Notes under the pieces: generated by a model
Database searches by the model: none
What the model saw: only the letters and a program-made list of their open reading frames with translations
Told to the model about the DNA's origin: nothing
DNA from: Lunularia cruciata
Lineage: Eukaryota > Streptophyta > Marchantiopsida > Lunulariales > Lunulariaceae
Direction of reading: 5' to 3'
Assembly: GCA_948567375.1 (NCBI GenBank)
Contig: OX419755.1
Location: forward strand, 49,308,291 to 49,372,290
Length of the DNA: 64,000 nt
Shown: piece after piece, positions 55,801-64,000 of the stretch
How the letters are laid out: each line of letters begins with the position of its first letter
How positions within the stretch are numbered: the first letter of the stretch is position 1
Program-made: the position numbers and the translations under genes

Positions 55801-56195
55801 GTGAGATTTTGCAATTTGGAGTCCTTGTGTTGGAAGGACATTTAGTACTTCTTGAGCTAATCTCTTATTGTTTTTGTGCATTAAGCTTAGGAATACGTTT
55901 ATTTGCCACTATGATGGCTGGTCATAGTTTAGTCAAGATTTTAAGCTATAGTGTTGTTTGGAAGGATCATGTGCACAATTGTGCGCCATGCCACTTCCCA
56001 AACATTGATGGCATTATGGACCTTAGCATGGCACTTGTACGTGTAGGCTTGTTGTGTATGTTATGCGGCTCTTTTAGTAGAGTTGCTTCTATGTTAGTGT
56101 GTGATAGCTTTTTGAGAGGATGGCATATGGCATGTATGATTCCTCCACTCATGGTGGTTCTTGAAGAACAATGGTTATGTCCTAAATGTACTTGA
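55758..56195 (+). pseudogene. Element B integrase tail with PHD finger
   Basis: A 145-codon frame gives the integrase tail (TLDVSTSRTILRVREIL), an extra segment of about 100 bp missing from element A, then the PHD finger at 56054-56189: CMLCG, MLVCDS, RGWHMAC, WLCPKC. The fourth zinc Cys is replaced by Phe (56108-56110). The last pair, lost behind a stop in A, is intact here, and the protein would end two residues after the finger, so the finger was the true C-terminus. Confidence 0.85.
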
Positions 56196-56354
56196 CCATA
56201 GCTAGTTTATCTTTTATATGATATAGATTACATACATGCAACTAGTGAATGGGACTTGATAGCACCCGACCTCCTGATCTTTTTCCCACCACAAGGTATA
56301 CTATATACTTGGAATAGATGACTATCTAGAGTTAGAGGGACCTAACTGCTAGCT

Positions 56355-56472
56355 AGGGAGGCAATAGTGGCACTTTAGAGTCCATGTATGACTTATGTGT
56401 GCGTTGTGCTTCTATAATGCGTGATGTTGACAACGATGTATGTTATGTAGCGATGTATATATGCACGATAGT
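56355..56472 (+). repeat. Element B purine tract and inner X repeat
   Basis: AGGGAGGCAA (56355-56364) followed by X (56365-56472, TAGTGGCACTTTAGAG to TATATGCACGATAGT). Confidence 0.8.
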
Positions 56473-56923
56473 TGTCATGCCATTTATAGCTTTGCACCTA
56501 GATTGCTCGGACTCTATGGTAGTAGTGTTGGTAGTTAGGAGTATTTTGGTAGTCACTCATAGACTACTTGTTGATGGTCAGATTTCATGTTTGGGGTATT
56601 GACTACATGGTGGAGCCCACCGTCACTTAGCACCATCCGTACCATTGGGTGTGCCATCAGTAGGACTGTTAGGGTTTGAGACCTAACTCAAGTCTAGGGG
56701 ATATACTTTTGAAGTGCAACTCTAGAGAGCTCACTTCTTTGATGTTGAGCCTTCGAGTTCCTAGCGATGGTGGATAGAGGTTGGCAAGCATCACTTGGAT
56801 TCTCTTAGCTAGAGTGGGTGTGGCTTGACTATAATCAGTGCACAATTGTTGGCAGATTATAGAGTGATAAATTAAGTACTGATCTGATTCAATGTGATTT
56901 GAGTTGTGTAAATAGACTGATTA
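56473..56923 (+). repeat. Element B repeat Y, 3' copy
   Basis: TGTCATGCC to TAGACTGATTA, about 451 bp, uninterrupted. It shows the empty site for the 812-bp solo LTR in the 5' copy. Confidence 0.88.
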
Positions 56924-57028
56924 TTGTGGCACTTTAGAGTCCATGTATGACTTATGTGTGAGTTGTGCTTCTATATTGTGTGATGTTGACAATGATGTAT
57001 GTTATGTAGCAATGTATATACGCACAAC
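56924..57028 (+). repeat. Element B repeat X, terminal copy
   Basis: TTGTGGCACTTTAGAG to TATATACGCACAAC, then LINE sequence. It ends at the same bases as element A. Confidence 0.87.
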
Positions 57029-57029
57029 A

Positions 57030-57620
57030 AAGTTGTAGCTCATAGTCAAGTGATCAAAGGCTTGCCTAATCTGATCTATGGGGCCCATAATGTGTATATC
57101 ATTTGCTAATGAGTGAAATACACACCTTGGCATGGCAGAGTAGTAGATAAAAGAGCTCTAAAGTGAGCCACGGCAAACAAAGGTCCCCTTAAAGGATCTC
57201 CCTATTGCATATCGACAATTGACTCCAAGACGGTGACTCCCTCCTATGACCACCCATGGTAGTAGTAAAGGGAAACAAGAGAGCCATGGAATGGCCACAC
57301 AAAGAGAATCGGACTTGCCAATGATCCATCGGCCTCCCTAAGCTCTCTAAAGATGGATGCTTGAGAGATACTATTAAAAGTGTTCTCAAGATCCACTTGT
57401 AGGACAACACACTCCAGATGGATATCTAGGAGTGCCTTGATGCCTAGGGAAATAACCTTGCAACCTCCAAGTATAGCCATTCCAAATTGATGTGGATTGA
57501 GATACTCTCAACATTAGGATTGATGTTGAAGAGCAATGGTGCGGCTAACCAAGCGTAAAAACACATCTCTCCAATGGCAATTGGTCTAATGTCCCCTTGC
57601 TCTAATTAGAAATAGATTTT
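57030..57620 (-). pseudogene. LINE relic 2, N-terminal reverse-transcriptase part
   Basis: Minus strand, read from about 57500 down: HQFGMAILGGCKVISLGIK, VVLQVDLENTFNSISQASIF (57410-57350), a PFHGS...SLYYYHGW block near 57290-57245, GDPLRG (about 57195), and VFHSLANDIHIMGP near 57120-57075, where the family usually has ADD. AFDHLTMSY then meets the element B junction. The C-terminal part is at 44640-46108. Confidence 0.85.
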
Positions 57621-59750
57621 TAGAAATAAAAAGTCCTGATCCATTACCCTTGATGTGAAGTAATCACTTCTCAATTCTCCATAGCCTTCAATCTAGGTAC
57701 CAATGGAACCGAAATTGAAAAATAAACAGAATCTACAATTCACTCATGTTAGGCATGCAAATGAGCACTCTAAACTCTAAAATATCCTTGCTTCCATTCC
57801 CCCCTCTCCCCTTCCCCCACATATTCAGTACCAGTTATTTTACGTGAGAAGACACATCCTGATATCTAATATATCTGATCTGGATCCGAAGTGGTGCTGT
57901 GTTTGCAAGAGATCGCCCACGGAGACTTAAAGGAGGATTGCCATTAAGTTTGATCAACCGAAGTGTTTATTTTATACACGGTAATCTGCAACGAGGTTTA
58001 ATCTCAAAAGAGTTCGATTCTTGCACACAAGACAATAGGGGCGTCCCGAAATCGTGCACTACACTACTCCTTACGAAGAGTTCCGGGTGTGGTTCTAGAA
58101 TATAACTACGAGGGAAGATGGTTCGCTCATAGGCGGCATATTTAGCATATACTAGTTGGGTGGCCATGTTATGAAGCGACCAGTTCTCATATTATTAATC
58201 GAGATATTACTGAATTTAAATGTTGTTAATAAAGAGTCCTGTCTTCAATGCTCAAGAGTGATAGTGGACAAATGAAACTCCCTAACATCCTCTTCCGTTC
58301 TACTTGCTTTCTAAGTCGTATCTTCTCTCCTGTCCAAACTGGTTTTAGGTAATTGGGCGGTAGAAATTTGGAGTTCACAATATGACTCGTAGAAAGTAGA
58401 AATGTCCATCTTTCTTTCACACCTTTTCATAAGCCGAGTTGCTGTTAATAACGAAGATTACTGGTAGGTGCAGATCGCCCGCAATAACCAGAAAAATCAA
58501 AGAAGAAATTATTGGCCAAGTCTCAGTTACCTGCGTGCAAGAAATTTCACCAGCCTGAGGAGGAAGAATCGGTCCCACTCCAAGCTAGCTCAAAGCAGGG
58601 TGGTTTCCGAGTTGCACCTTTGCAGCCATTAACCGCCAGTTGAGAACTGGGAGGAGTTTAAAGTGGGCGCTCGTGTTTATGCACAGAATAGGGTGTCCGC
58701 ACAAGGACTGACAGGCTCAACGAGTCACGAATCTTACTCTTTACCGATTAGGGAGAGGACAGCTATCTTTCCCAGTCTACCGGTCTACCAGTCGACCGGA
58801 TGGCCGACTCAGTCGTATCGTCTCCGTCGCTGTTATGCAATTCATTCCCATTTTACGGGATAATATAGATCGCCTCACCTACAGCAGTGGTAACGCCTAT
58901 GTCGACGTGAGCCACGATCTTCTGGGGAACTGGACCGAACTTGTGTATCTGTACTGTAATGTACTGCAACTTTCATAGAATCTCCTCCAAATTGGCCCGG
59001 ATGCCTAAAGCTGGTCCCATGACTAAAGTACCATGTGGCCACGACGCAGGACTCTTGATTAGAGCACAACTTAATTACTGTAGTTTCCAATTACCGGTGC
59101 TTTCGTAGCAAATCCAAATGGGAGAACTCAGTTAGCTTGATAACCACGTCAATGTAGACGTCGCTCGAAATTTGGTTACGGAGGCATGAATCGTCACATG
59201 AAGCGTTGGTATTTAAATTTAGAGGTTCCATGACAGCCCATGAGGGATCGTTTACCTCTCAAGACAGCTGTGGTAGGCCCCAGTCTCCGGTTCGAGATTC
59301 TTCTTGTCACGCCTCTCACTGCACGCGTTCCGTTGCTGGTGTGGGGAAACTTTCGAAGTCGTTCGTTCGTATCAACGTCGTCTGTCGGTTCGTTCTGTTT
59401 CGTTCGGTCATGCCAGGCTTGGCTGGGCTGGGCTAAAGAGTTTAATTGTGTGCTTGCAGGAGATTCGATTCTATTTGACCGCGCCGACTCTATTCGAACG
59501 CGCCGCGTGCAGCAGCATCATATCATCTACCACTTGCAGCGTAGCTGGGAAAGAGTCCTGGCTTACAGCTCTCTTTTCATCAAGGGCGGAGCGGAAGCAG
59601 TAGGAGGAGCGCCTTCAGCCATCGTCAAATCCTCTTAAGATCAGGACTTTCGTTCTACTTTCCCAGCCTTCAATAACCTCCTAAGTCTCTCTCTTCAGCA
59701 CTGAGTGCAGCAAATCATTCTAGTTGCTAGACATCAACCTGGGGCGGTGG
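57621..59750. other. Unassigned DNA upstream of the host gene
   Basis: From about 57850 the sequence becomes more complex and GC-richer. No family is recognised. Between 59200 and 59640 two plus-strand frames overlap in different phases over a GC-rich patch with CGTTCGTTCGT and CGGTTCGTTC repeats, more like an untranslated first exon or promoter than a coding region. Confidence 0.35.
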
Positions 59751-59754
59751 AAAC

Positions 59755-59761
59755 TATAAAT
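59755..59761 (+). promoter_or_regulatory. TATA box of the DUF1442 gene
   Basis: TATAAAT lies 489 bp before the start codon. Transcription would begin near 59785, leaving a 5' leader of about 460 bp with a pyrimidine-rich stretch at 59890-59980. A short upstream ATG at 59986 is immediately followed by a GCAGGTGTGC that could be a donor of a leader intron. Confidence 0.45.
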
Positions 59762-60243
59762 CCACCTCTTGACGCAAGTAGACAAGCGATCCTTTTACCT
59801 TCTTGGACCATAACTTACATTCCACGATAGGGAGGAGTGGAGAGCATCGCCCCTTCTGTGCATAGAGGAGTGCAGAGCGGAGGGTGTTAGTAGTTTCTTC
59901 TGATTTCTTCATTTGTCATTTCACCGCCATCTCCAACATCAGTCTCTCCCAACCTCTCTGGAGCCCCACCACTTTCAATTCAAAATGCATGCAGGTGTGC
60001 TTCGGGCTTTTCTTCTTCAAAATTGATCAGCATACAGGGTTTCTTAGGGTCCCAAAAGTTTGGATTTGCTTAAAAGGCGGCAGGAGACAGCACGGAGAAT
60101 GTTAGATTGGCTTTTTGAAGGAGTTGTACATACTACCTAGTCGAGTATCCAAGTTGAGGGGGTTGAGGAGCCATTGCCCTGAAATCAATTTGTCCCCAGT
60201 GTGTTCAAATCAGAGCGTCAGGCACTTATTGAACACACGAAAC

Positions 60244-61160
60244 ATGGCCTGGTCACCTGACAACGCTGCAAACGCTTACTTGGAAACCATCAGACTGGTA
60301 AGCAACGCTACTTCAACGGGGAAAAGAGTCTGTGGAGTCGTAATTGGTGTTGTTATCTCAGACGATGCTGAAGATCTTGCTCTTCACACCTCGATTTCTG
60401 ATGACATTGATTACGTGTTCTATTGGTTTAACATTGTCCGCTTCGAGTTTCTAACGAGCATCATGGTGCTTGTCTCTTGCAGTGTAAACTTGATCATCAA
60501 AGGCGCTACACGGCTCTGAGGCATTCAGAGCCTCATAGTACAGAGCTCATTGCCGCTCTGGCTGCTGGAATGAACTCACAGTTGATTCTTGAAATTTGTT
60601 CATCCGCCGCGCCATCGACAATCGCCTTAGCCGCTGCCGCACGTCAGACTGGAGGGCGTCTGATTTGCATTTTGTCCGATTCTAATGCACTTCTGCATGC
60701 GATGGTGGCGATGAAGGAGCTGAATCTTGCTGGAGTTGTCGAGTTTATGGTTGGTGATGCAAAGGAGATTGTTGAACAATTTCCAAATGTCGATTTTGCT
60801 CTTGTTGACTGCAAGGAAGAAGATTGCACAGGCATTTTGGATCGTCTGAGCCTCAATCCCACTTGCGCCGTGGTGGTAGCCGATAACCTCTTCGACCGGA
60901 ATGCAACCACTGCGTATGGAAATTTTGTGAAGAAAAGACCCGGTGCCAGTTCAATCACGCTCCCTATTGGCAAGGGTATTGAAGTCACCCGCTTCAGCAG
61001 AGTGGAGGACGCCAGATTAGTAGGACTTGATGATTTGCATGATCCTAGGAATTCCGATGAGATGAAACGAGAGAACAATAAACTTAGGAAGGGAAGGCGA
61101 GTGAGGTTCTTCATCGAGACGGAAGAGCATAGCGGCGAATCGGAGGACGGTTGGTTCTGA
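60244..61160 (+). CDS. DUF1442 family protein (methyltransferase-like), two exons
   Basis: Exon 1 is 60244-60297 (MAWSPDNAANAYLETIRL). The intron, 60298-60482, begins GTAAGC and ends TCTCTTGCAG. Exon 2 is 60483-61160, ending TGA. The junction is in phase 0 and the product has 243 residues. The start MAWSP-NA-NAYL and LIAALAAGMNSQLILEICS, then TIALAAAARQTGG, VEFMVGDAKEI, VDFALVDCKEED, VVVADNLF and LPIGKGIEVTRF match the plant DUF1442 family in order. That family has a Rossmann-type S-adenosylmethionine-dependent methyltransferase fold, but its substrate is not known to me. The acidic and basic tail (KLRKGRRVRFFIETEEHSGES) is family-variable. The whole second exon is open and unbroken, so this is a live host gene among dead transposons. 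An overlapping antisense frame is a shadow. Confidence 0.93.
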
Positions 61161-61268
61161 TTTTGAACAACTGCCAATGATGTTCACCTTATTAGCCTTC
61201 TACAAACTTTATTGACATGAAGAAACTTTTCAACTCGTTTGTTTTCCTCACTCATCAGCGTCTATAGT

Positions 61269-61859
61269 ATGTCTCACGAAAGATGTGGGAGGTTCGACGA
61301 CGTCGATGACGCTATTTCCTTTAGAAGAGGAAAGCCGGTGGTAACCTACTATCACGCTGAGGGCATCCATCACGATCTGGTATGACTGAAGGGGCTTCAA
61401 CACCAACAAGAAGTTTCAACTATCCAAAAGCTGCGGGTGAGTTTGTGTTCCCCTACCGTCAATCTTGTGTTTATCACTAGAGGTTTGCGGACAATTATTC
61501 ATGCCTGACAAATACTAAGGACGACACTTACAAGCAGATGCAATGTCCACTTATGTTGCCTTGTTCAGTTTATTATGTATATTATGTATTCATTGAACTA
61601 ACCTTGCATGTTTTCCGTTTCGTAGATTATTGCAGATACGACGATATCCAATCGCGCTTCTTCATTTGAGAGAACAGGTGCTACTACGAGATCACTATCT
61701 GAGAAAAACGGCCTCCACTTTCATCGGACTGTTGAGCCAGACCTAGTTTCTGCCAGAAGTGATAATCTTATCTCCGGCCTTGTTAAATCAGTGAATAGTC
61801 GTAGGACTTATGACAACAGGAATCAGTACTTTAGGAGGGAAGCTCATGAGTCTATGTAA
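61269..61859 (+). CDS. Possible small two-exon gene
   Basis: Exon 1 (61269-61379, MSHERCGRFDDVDDAISFRR to HHDL) meets a GTATGA donor. Exon 2 (61626-61859, IIADTTISNRAS to AHESM, stop TAA) follows an acceptor TTCCGTTTCGTAG with a good pyrimidine run. The two join in phase 0 to 114 residues. I recognise no family. It starts 108 bp after the stop codon of the DUF1442 gene, so the two exons could also belong to an alternative 3' end of that transcript. Evidence is only splice signals and an open frame. Confidence 0.35.
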
Positions 61860-64000
61860 TTTTTTGGACAAGCAAGAAAGCTGTCTTTCACAAATGCGAG
61901 ATTCCACTCTGTACGATTTAGTTCTCTTTTGGTTGGCTGCTTGGCTGTTTGTGACATAGTTGAATTTAGATCCGAGCGTAGCTCTTCGCACTCGCACGTT
62001 TTTAGCTTCTGAACAGCCAAAAGCATTGCTTTAGCCAGTTCAACTGGCATAAGTTTCGACAGTTATGAGCATTTGACGTCAGTCCCAGTGTCAGGTTACT
62101 CCTCTAACCTATTCTAAATCCTCAGCAACTCAATGACTCGCAATCCTGTCCGGAAGTGATACAATTCTGGCTCATGATAGTGCACACCCATTGTTATACC
62201 TTTCCAATGTAGCTCTCTTTCGTAATGGCTAACAACAGTGTCTTCAACCTCTTCGGAAGAAGTATTTTACATCTGTACGTAAGCAATCGCTATTTACCCA
62301 AGGATTCTCCTTGCAATTCTAGCTGCCAGCAGTCTAGGACCTTCTAACTTACATCCTGAAGACTAAATCAAATAGAAATGATTGGGCACGAAATTGAGTG
62401 GACGAAACACGACAAGATTGTAGTCCACTGCTACCGGAAACGAAAAATCATGTTGTATACTGGGGCGGACATGTCTGATGAGCGTTTGACTGAGTGAGTA
62501 AACAATGATCTCGTACAAACGCGGTGTTGCGTGAAGATTCCTTTGGTGCTCCAAGCAGCGCTGGTGGTTTTTCCGCTGGTGGGTTCATCTTGTGCATCCA
62601 GCGTCCTGTAACACCAACACTCATAAATGTCTGTTTCTAACGGACCAACATACTCCATACTGACAATTGTAAGTTTAGCTCTGTAACCATGGAAGGATAC
62701 TACTATATTGCTTGATGTCTGGATTTAGATCTTTCAAACTGCAAGTCAACGCCGACCTTCTCAGCTCACTAACTGAAGATGCGTTCAAATGCCGAGAAGA
62801 CCTGTGAAGCCCCATGCGTATTTGAACTTTTCTAAACCGCAATTGAGATGTGGCGGAGTTCTGTAAAAATCACTGGTAGAATAATATAAAGTTGGGGAAT
62901 CAATGGTTTTGTGATTTAGTATTGGATGAACCTACATCCAACCATTGCCTTTACCCTAGACGGTTACCTTTGCTTTAAAATGAATCCTCTGCTTTTTCGC
63001 AGCACCTTGCTCAGAAACGCACTCTTCTCTTATTAGATGGTGCATACCACTCTAAATATTGAATGCTATACCATGTTCGTGAAATTTGTCAAACTTTATC
63101 GCTCTTGTATTTTATGTTTATTTTGTTGTTTTGTCAATTCGTACTTGCTTATATCAGCGTGGCTTCGGTTAGCATCGATTCTTGCATGTACTTGCTTCCA
63201 TCTGGCAACTCCAACTCTGGGTTTCAGTCAGGTCATACATGGATTTGGATCCCCCGTAATGCCAGCGGCTTCTGCTTTCCACTTCTCTTATACCTTAGTT
63301 GGAGTGTCAGGTTGACACACTAAAGCTCGTCAACCGTGTCCACAAGGTCATCCACATTTGCAGCATACTACAATAGGGGGTTTTAGAAATAGGTTTGGCG
63401 GATGTCTAGGGGAAAAATAAGAAATTTCGTAATAATTTTTAGTGAACTCTATAACGTTATGAGATGGTAATAACTAAACGCTCTGTAACTTCAGTTAAGG
63501 GATATATTCAGCTAATTGCATTCATTTATAAAAATCAAATCCTACCTTATGGATGTTTTGGAATGCCGTAAGTAAATAAATGATTGTCAGAAAGAGTGAC
63601 GTGTTTCTTCCGGAGGGTGGCCACATAATCATTTAGTCACGTATTGATGATCTGTTTTAGTATTCAAGATCCAAAATGGCCCCGCCCAACAATTCAAATT
63701 TGTAAACTGAAATTCACCACCCTCATTAGCAAAGGTGCGAGTTGTCAGGCAAGTAACGATGGTTTTGTAGTTTCGAATTGGTGTGGGAAATGATCAGCGC
63801 CACCGTGCGGCAACCAAGAAATTGATGAGAGTGTGACTATTCTCACACTAGGAGTGCAACAAACTTTTTGCAATGGGACATCAAGTACAGCGATTTAGTG
63901 TAGGACTCCATTATCGACGACGCTGATCCGGGACGTATAGAGTCATCTTTGGATTCGCAACCTCAACAGCCATTAGGGAAATTTGGAGACTTGTTGAGGA
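61860..64000. other. Unassigned DNA to the window end
   Basis: AT-rich with some higher-complexity parts. Frames at 62363-62658 (minus) and 63037-63323 (plus, hydrophobic) show no recognisable domain. No RNA gene or repeat recognised. Confidence 0.35.

Larger units (their letters stand above)
46109..57028 (+). mobile_element. Element B: second methyltransferase/PHD gypsy element
   Basis: About 9.7 kb after removing two solo LTRs (46167-46978 and 52687-53049). Same plan as element A: Y repeat, long leader, Gag with two zinc knuckles, protease, C5 methyltransferase, reverse transcriptase, RNase H, integrase, PHD finger, then X, Y, X. It begins TGTCATTTG and ends CGCACAAC(A). The flanks AAGA and AAGT give a likely 4-bp target duplication with one change. 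It splits a LINE, so it is an insertion independent of A. It is heavily mutated. Confidence 0.88.

Noticed and set aside
59240-59638. GC-rich plus-strand frame of 132 codons as a gene
   Set aside because: Two other frames are open over the same patch, no domain is visible, and the sequence is rich in short CGTT repeats.
60115-60519. A 134-codon frame spanning the DUF1442 start region as a separate gene
   Set aside because: It reads through exon 1 and the intron; the splice signals and family alignment support the two-exon model.
60644-61177. Minus-strand frame of 177 codons
   Set aside because: Exact antisense shadow of the DUF1442 exon 2 with no family match.

Overview
The window looks like nuclear DNA of a land plant. 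It holds plant-type Ty3/gypsy LTR retrotransposons, a plant LINE, a Harbinger-type transposase relic, and one clear host gene of the plant DUF1442 family whose intron has GT-AG borders. I cannot tell from this sequence whether it is a bryophyte, lycophyte, fern or seed plant. Most of the window is nested, decayed mobile DNA.

Layout, left to right. At 1-560 (minus) lies a LINE reverse-transcriptase relic. From about 560 to 7380 there is low-complexity and unassigned DNA with one copy of a short dispersed repeat. 7381-9414 is a relic bounded by inverted repeats, possibly Mutator-like, and 9755-10006 is a fold-back MITE. 10211-15812 is a complete but decayed chromodomain-bearing gypsy element (element C) with two LTRs, a methionine-type primer-binding site and a 5-bp target duplication; its LTRs are packed with heat-shock-element-like palindromes. 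16609-18365 holds two tandem duplications. A Harbinger-like transposase pseudogene (minus) is split into 37806-38040 and 18370-19333 by insertion of element A (19334-37805).

Element A carries two later insertions. One is element D (22240-30043, minus), a young gypsy element with apparently identical 679-bp LTRs, an intact 1608-codon gag-pol and a small extra zinc-knuckle ORF. The other is a solo LTR of the D family (30962-31640). A related copy, element B (46109-57028), sits inside a second LINE relic (57030-57620 and 44640-46108, minus) and itself carries two solo LTRs.

Elements A and B are the most interesting objects here. Each is about 9.7-10 kb without its nested insertions and encodes, in order: Gag with two zinc knuckles, protease, a C5-cytosine DNA methyltransferase, reverse transcriptase, RNase H, DDE integrase and a C-terminal PHD finger. 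Their ends are not ordinary LTRs. The order is Y-internal-X-Y-X (Y about 450 bp, X about 100 bp), the topology of split direct repeats, yet the element encodes a DDE integrase. A's ends are fixed by a target duplication and by the host reading frame it interrupts. B has the same end sequences at an independent site, with a weaker 4-bp match. Both copies are full of stop codons and frameshifts.

59755-61160 is the host gene (plus): a TATA box, a 5' UTR and two coding exons for a 243-residue DUF1442 protein with a methyltransferase-like fold. A possible small two-exon gene follows at 61269-61859. The rest, to 64000, is unassigned.
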